From contig NZ_PDIY01000001.1 of the NCBI RefSeq assembly GCF_002563655.1, positions 1,421,501 to 1,485,500 on the forward strand: a stretch of DNA of 64,000 bases, read 5' to 3'. This stretch comes from Bacillus sp. es.034. GTDB taxonomy: Bacteria; Bacillota; Bacilli; Bacillales; Bacillaceae_B. The translations under genes were made by a program, and so were the position numbers. Positions 1 through 7,646 of this stretch are shown here, one piece after another. Every line of letters begins with the position of its first letter. Within the stretch, counting starts at the first letter, position 1. A model generated the notes under the pieces. It saw only the letters and a program-made list of their open reading frames with translations. It was not told the origin of the DNA and made no database searches.

Positions 1-980
1 TCCAACCCGATTTCTGGGATGACCAGCAAACCGCACAGGGACTAATCAATGAAGGAAACGGCTTGAAGGAACTTGTCAATGAATACAAATCATTGCTTGA
101 ATCCCAGGAAAACCTTGAATTGACCCTTGAGCTGGTCAAAGAAGAACCAGACGAAGAACTGCAAAAGGATATGGAAGAAGAGCTTGCTGACTTGGTCAAA
201 CGTTTAAATGACTACGAGCTACAGCTTCTTCTAAGCGAAGAACATGATAAAAACAACGCGATCCTTGAACTGCATCCCGGTGCAGGTGGAACCGAGTCCC
301 AGGATTGGGGTTCCATGCTTCTCCGCATGTACACACGTTGGGGTGAGAAACGCGGATTCAAGGTGGAAACCCTTGATTACCTGCCTGGTGATGAAGCGGG
401 GATCAAGAGTGTAACGTTAGCGATCAAGGGCCACAACGCATACGGCTACCTGAAAGCTGAAAAAGGCGTGCACCGTCTTGTTCGTATTTCACCGTTCGAT
501 TCGTCGGGCCGTCGTCACACATCCTTCGTTTCGTGTGAAGTCATGCCGGAGTTTAATGAAGAAATCGAAATCGACATCCGTACGGAAGATCTGAAAATTG
601 ATACGTACCGTGCAAGCGGAGCCGGCGGTCAGCATATCAATACCACCGATTCAGCCGTCCGTATCACTCACTTACCGACCAATGTAGTTGTAACTTGTCA
701 ATCGGAGCGTTCTCAAATCAAGAACCGTGAGTCTGCGATGAAAATGCTGAAAGCGAAGCTTTATCAGAAGCGCATCGAAGAGCAGGAGCAGGAACTTGCT
801 GAAATCCGCGGGGAGCAAAAGGAAATCGGATGGGGAAGCCAAATCCGTTCCTACGTCTTCCACCCATACTCCATGGTCAAGGACCACAGAACCAACACAG
901 AATCAGGAAACGTACAAGGCGTCATGGACGGTGACATCGACCCATTCATCAACGCTTACCTGCGATCCAAAATAAAGTAA
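1..980 (+). CDS. prfB: Peptide chain release factor 2 (5' part cut by the window edge)
   Basis: RF2 recognises UGA/UAA stop codons in the ribosomal A site and triggers peptidyl-tRNA hydrolysis. The reading frame is open to the left edge (first complete codon at base 3), so about 40-50 N-terminal residues are missing; the programmed +1 frameshift site usual for prfB would lie upstream and cannot be checked here. The visible part has the family domain order: helical domain 1, then the region with the [15 protein letters not shown] segment around base 617, whose GGQ motif enters the peptidyl transferase centre, and the basic C-terminal helix followed by a conserved [11 protein letters not shown] stretch. 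It ends in TAA at 978-980 and is followed at once by a terminator, so it closes its transcription unit. Identification is secure. Confidence 0.97.
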   Translation, partial: QPDFWDDQQTAQGLINEGNGLKELVNEYKSLLESQENLELTLELVKEEPDEELQKDMEEELADLVKRLNDYELQLLLSEEHDKNNAILELHPGAGGTESQDWGSMLLRMYTRWGEKRGFKVETLDYLPGDEAGIKSVTLAIKGHNAYGYLKAEKGVHRLVRISPFDSSGRRHTSFVSCEVMPEFNEEIEIDIRTEDLKIDTYRASGAGGQHINTTDSAVRITHLPTNVVVTCQSERSQIKNRESAMKMLKAKLYQKRIEEQEQELAEIRGEQKEIGWGSQIRSYVFHPYSMVKDHRTNTESGNVQGVMDGDIDPFINAYLRSKIK

Positions 981-985
981 TACAC

Positions 986-1026
986 GAAACTGCCCCGCCC
1001 AACTTCTGGCGAGGGCAGTTTTTTAA
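986..1026 (+). terminator. Intrinsic terminator of prfB
   Basis: A GC-rich hairpin with arms AAACTGCCCCGCC and GGCGAGGGCAGTTT (one bulge) is followed by a T run. It begins five bases after the prfB stop codon. Confidence 0.9.
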
Positions 1027-1034
1027 ATATGTTT

Positions 1035-1099
1035 GAGGGACGGACCTCTAATTAGCACAATGAAGCAACTGTTTCCCACCCAGCCAAGGTCCGTCCCTC
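1035..1099. repeat. Inverted pair of the GAGGGACGGACCT repeat
   Basis: GAGGGACGGACCT at 1035-1047 is matched by its exact reverse complement at 1087-1099, with 39 bases between. This is the first of ten exact copies of this 13-mer in intergenic DNA of the window. The arrangement (short palindromic pair with a variable spacer) is like bacterial REP/BIME elements. The rest of the gap up to 1395 holds a further one-mismatch copy (1312-1324) and a possible promoter. Confidence 0.85.
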
Positions 1100-1143
1100 C
1101 AACCTCACCTCATTAATGCTTTAACACGTTATTGAACTGTTAT

Positions 1144-1171
1144 TTACACCTTTATGCGCCCATGCTATACT
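1144..1171 (+). promoter_or_regulatory. Possible extended -10 promoter for the YitT-family gene
   Basis: TGCTATACT at 1163-1171 reads as an extended -10 element; TTACAC at 1144-1149 gives a weak -35 with a 16-base spacer. The leader to the downstream start would be about 220 bases and contains an inverted repeat near 1180-1210. Sequence-only prediction. Confidence 0.35.
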
Positions 1172-1311
1172 CTCAAAGGTTGATACAGAGGGATTCAAGG
1201 GATGTATCAACTTTACTATCATCGTCCTCATCATGGATTTATAAAAATAGAAGTGCTGCTTTTTTGGATGCATATGTATACACTCCTTCACAAATAACAC
1301 GTGCCTTTTAA

Positions 1312-1324
1312 AGGTTCGTCCCTC
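1312..1324 (-). repeat. Single degenerate copy of the GAGGGACGGACCT repeat
   Basis: AGGTTCGTCCCTC differs from the reverse complement of the core by one base. It lies 70 bases upstream of the YitT-family gene. Confidence 0.6.
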
Positions 1325-1395
1325 GAGGAGTGGCTGCATCAAAGGAAGGTTTTGTACTCATACTATTAATACATAGGTTAAAGGAGTCGTACTGG

Positions 1396-2268
1396 ATGGG
1401 TTTGAAGGAAAGGCGTCGTGAGCAGGTATTTAATCCACGGAAAGAGAAATTGTTAGAGTATTTGTTTGTTGTGTTTGGGTCAACGATTGTGGCCATTGCA
1501 TTTAATGTGTTCTTACTTCCGAATGAAGTAGCTTCCGGAGGGGTGAGCGGGATATCGACGATTTTGAATGGATTGTTTGACTGGAAGCCCGCATATGTTC
1601 AGTGGGCATTCAATATACCATTATTCATCGCCGGGCTGATCTTCCTGGGTCTTCAATTCGGAGTCAAGACAGCGATCGGTACGGTGTTTTTACCGCTAGT
1701 TGTATTTTTGACCGAAGACTGGAAACCCTGGACGGAAGATCCCCTGCTTGGAGCCCTTTTTGGAGGGATAGGGGTAGGACTTGGGTTAGGAATCGTCTTT
1801 CGTGGAAGAGCTTCTACAGGAGGGACGGACCTTGCCGCTCAGATCGTCAACAAATTCACCGGCCTTTCACTCGGAACTTGTGTGGCGATGATTGACGGGA
1901 TGATCGTCCTGTCTGCCGCCATCGTCTATGATATCGAACGTGGATTATATGCCCTGATCGGGTTGTACGTAACAAGTAAAACCATCGATCTCGTCCAGGT
2001 TGGTATAAGCAGATCCAAAATGGCGCTGATCATTACCAATCGCCAGGAAGAAGTTCGTGAAGGAATTTTGAATAAAATCGACCGTGGAGTGACAAAACTA
2101 TCAGCATACGGTGGTTACACGGATGACGAGCGCCCGATCCTCATGTGTGTCGTGGACCAGACAGAATTCACAAAACTGAAACAACTGGTCAAAACCATTG
2201 ACCCTTCAGCCTTCGTCGTCACAATGGACGCCTCAGAAGTACTGGGGGAAGGTTTCAAACGGGTTTAA
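1396..2268 (+). CDS. yvjA: YitT/DUF2179-family membrane protein (YvjA-like)
   Basis: A 290-residue protein of the YitT family; its biochemical role is not known. It shows several hydrophobic segments in roughly residues 20-180 with glycine-rich stretches (EVASGGVSGIS, FRGRASTGGTD) typical of the family, then a soluble C-terminal DUF2179 domain (about residues 200-290). I start it at ATG 1396 because AAAGGAG lies ten bases upstream; an in-frame GTG at 1330 would add 22 residues without a ribosome site and inside a repeat-containing region. Its place between prfB and cccB matches yvjA in Bacillus. The ligand or transported substrate is unknown. Confidence 0.85.
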   Translation: MGLKERRREQVFNPRKEKLLEYLFVVFGSTIVAIAFNVFLLPNEVASGGVSGISTILNGLFDWKPAYVQWAFNIPLFIAGLIFLGLQFGVKTAIGTVFLPLVVFLTEDWKPWTEDPLLGALFGGIGVGLGLGIVFRGRASTGGTDLAAQIVNKFTGLSLGTCVAMIDGMIVLSAAIVYDIERGLYALIGLYVTSKTIDLVQVGISRSKMALIITNRQEEVREGILNKIDRGVTKLSAYGGYTDDERPILMCVVDQTEFTKLKQLVKTIDPSAFVVTMDASEVLGEGFKRV

Positions 2269-2289
2269 ACTTGGTATAATTATGTAAGA

Positions 2290-2302
2290 GAGGGACGGAC
2301 CT
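2290..2302 (+). repeat. GAGGGACGGACCT repeat copy
   Basis: An exact copy of the 13-mer core sits 22 bases after the yvjA stop. A degenerate inverted partner (GATCCGTGACTCT, about 2312-2324) follows, so a short imperfect hairpin is possible. Confidence 0.8.
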
Positions 2303-2348
2303 GACAACCGATCCGTGACTCTGAAATAAGTTTCCTAGGGGGATGAAA

Positions 2349-2663
2349 ATGAAGAAAAAGCTGCTAGGTGTTCTTTTTGGCGCTTCATTGGTACTTGCAG
2401 CCTGCGGTGGTAACGGCGGCGACAGTACAGAAACAAGCTCCGGTGGAATGGATCCTGAAAAAATCGTAAATAACAAGTGCTCCAGCTGTCATGGTGGGAA
2501 CCTTGAAGGTGGAATGGGGCCGGCCCTTAAAAACATCGGGGCAGAACTAAGCAAAGATCAAATCCTTGAAACCATCAAAAATGGTAAAGGACAAATGCCT
2601 CCTGGACTCATCAAAGGTGATGAAGCAGAAGCGGTGGCAGAATGGTTATCAAATAAGAAGTAA
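2349..2663 (+). CDS. cccB: Cytochrome c551, membrane lipoprotein
   Basis: A small electron carrier anchored to the outer face of the membrane. The 104-residue product has a lipoprotein signal with lipobox LAAC (lipidated Cys19), a short Gly/Ser/Thr linker, then one c-type heme domain with CSSCH (Cys44, Cys47, His48) and a likely axial Met in GQMPPG. These fit cytochrome c551 of Bacillus. ATG 2349 is six bases after the TAGGGGG ribosome site; the in-frame ATG at 2343 touches it and is less likely. Position upstream of ftsEX is as in B. subtilis. A terminator follows, so it is probably expressed apart from ftsE. Confidence 0.93.
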   Translation: MKKKLLGVLFGASLVLAACGGNGGDSTETSSGGMDPEKIVNNKCSSCHGGNLEGGMGPALKNIGAELSKDQILETIKNGKGQMPPGLIKGDEAEAVAEWLSNKK

Positions 2664-2670
2664 AAGCGAG

Positions 2671-2700
2671 AGAAGGATCCAATGGATTCTTCTTTATTTA
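2671..2700 (+). terminator. Probable terminator of cccB
   Basis: Arms AGAAGGATCC and GGATTCTTCT around an AAT loop, followed by TTTATTTA. The T run is interrupted. The remainder of the 565-base gap to ftsE is AT-rich, without a convincing coding sequence, and holds the ftsE promoter. Confidence 0.7.
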
Positions 2701-3062
2701 GTTATTTACCATAAATATTCAAAACATGTTCCGTATTTTTTGGCAAAACCGTCCTCATATTAAATATCCACAGATTTTTCTCAATTCTTCTTTAAATCTT
2801 TGTTACAGAACTTTTTCGCATGAAATCCCTTAATTGTTATTCCTTCTTATAGCTAGAATCATAACCTAGTAACTTAATCTGATCACCATCAACTTAGCGT
2901 TTATCATGGTGGGACCTCTAGATGTAAGTATGTGGTATTAGTACCAGTTAATAGGTATAAATGACTATAAAATAGTCTGTGTATAGGCGAAATCAACAAC
3001 AAAACAGGTAATAATTTCACATTTTTAGCGGTTCTGAAATGTAAATGTAATAATTTTTTTCC

Positions 3063-3090
3063 TTAACTTACTATAAAGAGATGTTATAAT
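3063..3090 (+). promoter_or_regulatory. Sigma-A type promoter for ftsEX
   Basis: TGTTATAAT at 3082-3090 is a consensus extended -10. TTAACT at 3063-3068 with a 16-base spacer is a modest -35. The leader to the ftsE start is about 130 bases and includes a short hairpin (TCACCA / TGGTGA, 3119-3144). Confidence 0.6.
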
Positions 3091-3228
3091 AATTTTCGGA
3101 AGCGTAATTCGAGGTTTTTCACCAATTTTTTTCTAATGGTGATAAAGACGACTTTGGTTACGTGCCGTGTACATATGTCGATAACAGCCAAGAGGGTAAC
3201 TACATAATACAAATTAGGTGATTTGAAA

Positions 3229-3915
3229 ATGATAGAAATGAAAGACGTCTACAAGCAGTACAGCAATGGTGTCATGGCTGCCAATGGCTTTAACGTCCAC
3301 ATCAAGCAAGGTGAGTTTGTGTATGTGGTGGGGCCGAGTGGTGCCGGGAAGTCTACTTTTATTAAAATGATGTACCGCGAAGAACGTCCTTCCAAAGGAG
3401 ATATCGTTGTAAATGGTATCAATCTCGCAAAACTGAAAAATAGTAGAGTCCCATACTTAAGAAGAAACGTGGGGGTTGTATTCCAAGATTTCAAGCTGCT
3501 ACCATCGCTGACAATCTATGAAAACATTGCCTTCGCACTTGAAGTTATAGAAGAACATCCAAAGCAGATCAAGAAAAGAGTCATGGAAGTACTGGACCTG
3601 GTAGGGTTAAAACATAAAGCAAGAATGCTACCGAATGAGCTTTCCGGTGGGGAACAGCAACGTGTATCGATTGCTCGATCCATTGTGAATACTCCTAAGC
3701 TTGTAATTGCGGATGAACCTACAGGAAACCTCGATCCCGAAACGTCTTGGGATATCATGAACATATTTGAAGAAATCAGCAACCGTGGAACCACGGTGAT
3801 CATGGCTACACATAACCGGGAAATCGTAAATACAATCAAGCATCGGGTAATCGCCATTGAAAATGGCCGCATTGTCCGGGACGAACAGCGAGGTGATTAC
3901 GGTTATGAAAGCTAG
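3229..3915 (+). CDS. ftsE: Cell-division ABC transporter ATPase FtsE
   Basis: FtsE is the cytoplasmic ATPase of the FtsEX complex, which does not transport but mechanically activates peptidoglycan hydrolases outside the membrane. The 228 residues contain Walker A (GPSGAGKST), the signature LSGGEQQRVSIARS, Walker B (LVIADEPTG) and the switch His in MATHN. I chose ATG 3229 (MIEMKDVY) because it matches the N-terminus of known FtsE and lies nine bases after AGGTGAT; a TTG two codons earlier is possible. The end overlaps ftsX by 11 bases, implying coupled translation. Confidence 0.97.
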   Translation: MIEMKDVYKQYSNGVMAANGFNVHIKQGEFVYVVGPSGAGKSTFIKMMYREERPSKGDIVVNGINLAKLKNSRVPYLRRNVGVVFQDFKLLPSLTIYENIAFALEVIEEHPKQIKKRVMEVLDLVGLKHKARMLPNELSGGEQQRVSIARSIVNTPKLVIADEPTGNLDPETSWDIMNIFEEISNRGTTVIMATHNREIVNTIKHRVIAIENGRIVRDEQRGDYGYES

Positions 3916-4789
3916 AACGTATGGCCGTCACTTTAGAGAAAGCTTCAAGAGCATTGGACGTAACGGCTGGATGACATTCGCATCAGTGAGTGCCGTTACC
4001 GTAACATTACTGCTTGTTGGTGTATTCATCGTCTTGATGCTAAACATGAACAAAGTAGCAACCGATATTGAGAAAGACGTTGAAGTACGCGTATTACTCG
4101 AAATTGGGACTGAAAAATCCCAGACTGAACAAATAGAAAAGAAAATACAAAATATAAGTGGTGTGGAATCAGTTGAGTATTCTTCCAAAGAAGAAGAACT
4201 TCAGAACCTGGTCAAGGATCTGGGAGACGATTTCAGATTATTTGAACAAGATAACCCATTATATGATGTGTTTATCGTAAAAGCAGACAATCCAAGGGAC
4301 ACCGGTAAAATCGCGGGTCAAATCAGCAAGTTCGAAGGTGTCAATGAAGCCCTTTACGGAGAAGCGAAGATTGAAAAATTATTTAATGTACTGGAAATGA
4401 GTCGGAATGTTGGACTTGTGTTGATCATCGGTCTGTTGTTCACGGCGATGTTCCTCATTTCTAATACAATCAAAATCACCATTGTCGCAAGAAGAAGGGA
4501 AATCGAGATAATGAAACTCGTGGGTGCAACCAACTGGTTTGTACGCTGGCCATTCATATTAGAAGGTTTATGGCTTGGAATTTTAGGTTCTATTATCCCG
4601 ATCGCTCTTGTCTCAACAGGTTACTACTATGCCTATGGATTTATTAAACCAAAACTACAAAACAATTTTATTCAGATATTAGATTTTACCCCCTTTATCT
4701 ATCAAGTAAACGGATTAATTCTATTAATGGGTTGCCTGATCGGAGCTTGGGGAAGCTTTATGTCTGTTCGTAAGTTCTTAAAAGTGTAA
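3905..4789 (+). CDS. ftsX: Cell-division ABC transporter permease FtsX
   Basis: The membrane half of FtsEX. The 294-residue protein has the expected topology: a cytoplasmic N-terminus (ESFKSIGRNGWMTFAS), TM1, a large extracellular domain of about residues 50-170 that contacts the hydrolase partner, then three C-terminal TM segments with the ARRREIEIMKLVGAT loop between them, as in MacB-type permeases. ATG 3905 lies inside the ftsE end with an AGGTG site nine bases upstream. The gene directly downstream encodes a coiled-coil LytM protein, the type of partner FtsX controls. Confidence 0.96.
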   Translation: MKARTYGRHFRESFKSIGRNGWMTFASVSAVTVTLLLVGVFIVLMLNMNKVATDIEKDVEVRVLLEIGTEKSQTEQIEKKIQNISGVESVEYSSKEEELQNLVKDLGDDFRLFEQDNPLYDVFIVKADNPRDTGKIAGQISKFEGVNEALYGEAKIEKLFNVLEMSRNVGLVLIIGLLFTAMFLISNTIKITIVARRREIEIMKLVGATNWFVRWPFILEGLWLGILGSIIPIALVSTGYYYAYGFIKPKLQNNFIQILDFTPFIYQVNGLILLMGCLIGAWGSFMSVRKFLKV

Positions 4790-4828
4790 AATTTGATAGG
4801 TTGATAGAAGCTGAAAGGAGCATGCCGC

Positions 4829-6190
4829 TTGAACAGGAAGTATTTCATCTCATTATCTATTGCAGCAGCATTAACAATCGGAAGTCTACCAACGTTAGCA
4901 ACCACTGCTAGCGCTAACTCCTCCGTGGAGGACTTAAAGAAACAGCAGGACGACGTTTCATCTAAAAAAGAAGAGGTCAATGGAAAGATTAGTGAAAAAA
5001 ATTCTCAAATTGACCAAACCATTAGTAAACAAAAAGACATTGAAGCACAGATTGCCGAAATCAGTACAAAATTAAAAGATACAGAAACGAAGATAGCAGA
5101 AAAAACAAAAGAAATTGATGAAACGACGGCAAAAATAAATAAGCTTAAAGCGGATATTGAAGAGTTAAAGAGGAAGATTGCAGAGCGTAATGAACTTTTG
5201 AAAGAACGCGCTCGCGCTATTCAGGAAAAAGGCGGCTCTGCCAATTATCTTGACGTACTTCTAGGAGCGGAAAGCTTCGGGGACTTCATCAACCGTGTTA
5301 CAGCAGTAAACACAATCGTAAGTGCAGACAAAAAGATCATGGACGAACAGAAGCGCGACCAGGATGAATTAGAGAAAAAGCAGGCGGAAGTAGAGAAAGA
5401 ACTTGCTGACCTGGAAGCTTCCAAAGCAAATCTTGAATCCTTGAAAAAAGACCTTGATAGCCAAAAGGCTAAAAAAGCTGAACTATTCAAGCAGCTTGAA
5501 GCTCAACAGGCTTCATTAAAAGTAGAAAAAGCCGATCTTGAGAAAGAGTCGGATGAACTTTCTAAAATGGAGCACCAGCTTGAAGGTGAAATCCAGGCTG
5601 AACAAGCACGCTTGGCAGAGTTAGCCCGTCAGCGTGAAATCGAACGTAAGCGCCAGGCGGAAGCTGAAGCAGCGAAGCGTGCAGCAGCACAACAGCAGGC
5701 GACAGCAAGCAGCCGCGGCGGTTCTTCTTCAGCTCCGGCAGCGACTCCTGCAGCAGTAGCTCCAAGCGAACCCGTTAGTGCAGGGGCATGGACAGCACCA
5801 GCACGTGGAACAATCACAACCAATTTTGGTTGGGATGTCTTAAATGGTAAGCGACGTTTCCATTACGGTACAGACATTGCAGCACGAGGAAGTGTTCCAA
5901 TCTCTGCAGCGGCAGATGGCTATGTCATTAAGAGTCACTACAGCTCAAGCTACGGTAACGTAGTGTACATCACGCACTCCATCAACGGTCAAATGTTTAC
6001 AACTGTATATGCTCACATGTCTTCTTCACTAGTAAGCACTGGACAAGCAGTGAACAAAGGCGACCAAATCGGTTACATGGGTAACACAGGTTACTCTTTC
6101 GGACAGCATTTACACTTTGAACTTTACAGAGGTTCATGGAGTGCATCGCATTCAAATGCTGTAAACCCACGTCAATATATTAATTTTTAA
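4829..6190 (+). CDS. Secreted coiled-coil M23/LytM protein, EnvC-like
   Basis: A 453-residue exported protein: signal peptide (about residues 1-30, cleavage near ASAN), a long Glu/Lys/Gln-rich coiled coil with a PcsB/EnvC-like hairpin (about 31-290), a Ser/Ala/Pro linker, and a C-terminal M23 domain with Zn-binding motifs HYGTD and HLHFE, so it should be an active endopeptidase, unlike degenerate EnvC. TTG 4829 follows AAAGGAG by eight bases. It sits 39 bases after ftsX and probably shares its transcript. In B. subtilis the FtsEX-controlled enzyme is CwlO (NlpC/P60), encoded elsewhere; here the hydrolase next to ftsEX is M23 class. FtsEX control is inferred from position and architecture. Confidence 0.9.
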   Translation: MNRKYFISLSIAAALTIGSLPTLATTASANSSVEDLKKQQDDVSSKKEEVNGKISEKNSQIDQTISKQKDIEAQIAEISTKLKDTETKIAEKTKEIDETTAKINKLKADIEELKRKIAERNELLKERARAIQEKGGSANYLDVLLGAESFGDFINRVTAVNTIVSADKKIMDEQKRDQDELEKKQAEVEKELADLEASKANLESLKKDLDSQKAKKAELFKQLEAQQASLKVEKADLEKESDELSKMEHQLEGEIQAEQARLAELARQREIERKRQAEAEAAKRAAAQQQATASSRGGSSSAPAATPAAVAPSEPVSAGAWTAPARGTITTNFGWDVLNGKRRFHYGTDIAARGSVPISAAADGYVIKSHYSSSYGNVVYITHSINGQMFTTVYAHMSSSLVSTGQAVNKGDQIGYMGNTGYSFGQHLHFELYRGSWSASHSNAVNPRQYINF

Positions 6191-6196
6191 TAAACT

Positions 6197-6228
6197 AGTC
6201 CCCGCTTCAATGAAGGCGGGGACTTTAT
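6197..6228 (+). terminator. Terminator of the ftsEX operon
   Basis: Strong hairpin with arms AGTCCCCGCTTCA and TGAAGGCGGGGACT followed by TTATTA. Confidence 0.88.
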
Positions 6229-6294
6229 TAATTATTTTAGTAGATGAACTGTTCTTGTAATGATATTGGATCTGTTTTATGTTACGGAATAGTG

Positions 6295-6323
6295 TTTTCA
6301 TCACTTCTTTTTTCTAGTATAAT
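6295..6323 (+). promoter_or_regulatory. Promoter of the cyclic-di-GMP riboswitch transcript
   Basis: TATAAT at 6318-6323 with TTTTCA at 6295-6300 (17-base spacer). Transcription would start near 6330, just before the aptamer. Confidence 0.6.
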
Positions 6324-6342
6324 GACTATTATACTCAAGTGA

Positions 6343-6433
6343 ATTTTCGAAAAAGGCAAACTAATTGAAAGATTAGGACGCAAAACCACGGATCTTCTAT
6401 TTTTAAAAATAATGACCGCCGGGTTACCGAAAA
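6343..6433 (+). promoter_or_regulatory. Cyclic-di-GMP-I (GEMM-I) riboswitch
   Basis: The core matches the GEMM-I class: closing stem TTTTCG / CGAAAA, the joining segment AAAGGCAAAC, a helix CTAATT/GATTAG capped by a GAAA tetraloop, the conserved GGACGCAAAACC, a variable second hairpin, and GCCGGGTTACCGA at the 3' side. These GEMM-I elements bind cyclic di-GMP. A terminator-like hairpin 40 bases downstream suggests transcriptional control of the small gene at 6551. Confidence 0.92.
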
Positions 6434-6473
6434 CAATGAATACTAATCGAACGTAAATCTAGTACTCATTTAA

Positions 6474-6499
6474 GCCTGCCTTTTTGGTGGGCATTTTTT
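6474..6499 (+). terminator. Expression-platform terminator of the cyclic-di-GMP riboswitch
   Basis: GCCTGCC / GGTGGGC hairpin (two G-T pairs) with a TTTTT loop, then A and six T. It lies between the aptamer and the regulated gene. Whether ligand favours or disrupts it cannot be told by eye. Confidence 0.8.
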
Positions 6500-6550
6500 G
6501 ATTGGATGTTCGTTTCAGTGTGAGTTGAATCTGCTATAAGGGTGATGAAG

Positions 6551-6787
6551 TTGGAATTAAGTGATATAAAAAGGCAGCTGCGAAGCTTTTGCCGAAGAAA
6601 CCGCACAGCGCTAAAATATACATACGTAAAAAATTATACTGCAGAAGATATTAGTGATATGTTGATAGACCGGATAGGAGCTGAAGAAGTCGAGAGGATA
6701 TTATTAGATATTGAAATCATCAATGAACGCGGTGGAGATACCGTCAAATACTTCATGCTCATCCTGGAAGGGTTGAGAGCAGCCTAA
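6551..6787 (+). CDS. Small unknown protein under cyclic-di-GMP riboswitch control
   Basis: I do not recognise this protein. It is about 78 residues, with a strongly basic N-terminal third (KRQLRSFCRRNR) and a largely helical acidic remainder (DMLIDRIGAEEVERILLDIEIINERGGD), no signal peptide and no membrane segment. I favour TTG 6551 because GGTGAT (6541-6546) is then at normal spacing; ATG 6545 or GTG 6542 would touch the ribosome site. It is the only gene between the riboswitch/terminator and the next terminator at 6834, so it is the switch's sole target here. A link to motility, biofilm or surface growth is only suggested by the ligand. Confidence 0.8.
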   Translation: MELSDIKRQLRSFCRRNRTALKYTYVKNYTAEDISDMLIDRIGAEEVERILLDIEIINERGGDTVKYFMLILEGLRAA

Positions 6788-6833
6788 GATTTAGATTCCT
6801 TCACAGGGGGAACATATTTATCAAGTCGTATGT

Positions 6834-6866
6834 GAAAGGATCCTTCAGAGAAGAATCCTTTTTTGC
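6834..6866 (+). terminator. Terminator after the riboswitch-controlled gene
   Basis: AAAGGAT...TTC / GAA...ATCCTTTTTT hairpin with a small internal loop. Confidence 0.8.
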
Positions 6867-6890
6867 AGGAAAGACAACACCCTCACTGAC

Positions 6891-6903
6891 TGTAATCATT
6901 ACA
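6891..6903. promoter_or_regulatory. Palindromic operator-like site TGTAATCATTACA
   Basis: A perfect 6-1-6 palindrome lies 28 bases upstream of the promoter for the membrane protein/thioredoxin pair. The form resembles operators of dimeric regulators (Fur/Zur/PerR-like spacing) but matches none of their consensus sequences exactly. The regulator is unknown. Confidence 0.45.
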
Positions 6904-6930
6904 CAAAGGGATACATTATGAGTAAATCAC

Positions 6931-6959
6931 TTGATAATTGAGTGAAATTTAAAGATACT
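6931..6959 (+). promoter_or_regulatory. Promoter of the membrane protein/TlpA pair
   Basis: TTGATA (6931-6936), a 17-base spacer and GATACT (6954-6959). Confidence 0.6.
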
Positions 6960-7034
6960 TAATACATAACAGGGTATGTTTCGGACAGAGGATGATCTAG
7001 TCGGAAGAAACCTCTATGAAAGGTGTAGAAACAA

Positions 7035-7646
7035 TTGGATGAAAGGTGGTACTCCATTGGCTCCTTTACTTTCCCCTCTACTTGGGGAGCGATCATCACC
7101 TCGTTCATTTTGACCTTTCTATTTCTCTACTTCTGGAATCGAAAGGCCAGCGATTGGTATTCAAATGGTATTTTTTACTTTTTGGTCATCTGGAAGCTGA
7201 GTGTCATTGTGGTTGATTTTCAAAATGTCATCGAACATCCCATTACGATCCTTTATTACCATGGTGGCAGGTGGGGGTATTGGTTAGGCTTGCTGACAGT
7301 GCTTTTATACATATTCGTTAAAAGGGCAGACACGGTTTATCGTCTCGTCATTGTGTGGATGAGCACGGTCGTTTTCTTTGAACTTGTCGTTCACTTGCTG
7401 GAATTTGATATTCTTGTGGGGGTCATCCAATTTTCCCTCAACGGTGCACTGGTCTTATTTTTATTGAAAAAAGAAGATGACGGTGATACGTGGGCTATAC
7501 AATTAGTAGTCGTCTTCAGCCTTCTTCAACTGCTGCTCCATTCCATTCATGGAGGCTTTGTGTATACCACTGTCACCTGGACGTATCTCATCGTGATGGT
7601 TTACCTTATCTTTTTCAACGGAAGGTGGAAAACGAACATTGAATAA
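7035..7646 (+). CDS. Polytopic membrane protein next to a TlpA-like thioredoxin
   Basis: A 203-residue very hydrophobic protein with about six or seven predicted membrane segments and short loops, several of them with His (VIEHPITILYYHGG, LLHSIHGG). I do not recognise the family with certainty; prolipoprotein diacylglyceryl transferase-like folds look superficially similar but the Lgt signature is absent. TTG 7035 lies ten bases after AAAGGTG. It overlaps the following thioredoxin-like gene by eight bases, so the two are cotranslated and may work together, perhaps in thiol redox or cytochrome maturation at the membrane (inference). Confidence 0.85.
   Translation: MDERWYSIGSFTFPSTWGAIITSFILTFLFLYFWNRKASDWYSNGIFYFLVIWKLSVIVVDFQNVIEHPITILYYHGGRWGYWLGLLTVLLYIFVKRADTVYRLVIVWMSTVVFFELVVHLLEFDILVGVIQFSLNGALVLFLLKKEDDGDTWAIQLVVVFSLLQLLLHSIHGGFVYTTVTWTYLIVMVYLIFFNGRWKTNIE

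Noticed and set aside
1-62. Programmed frameshift of prfB
   Set aside because: The expected site is upstream of the window start; nothing within the window can confirm it.
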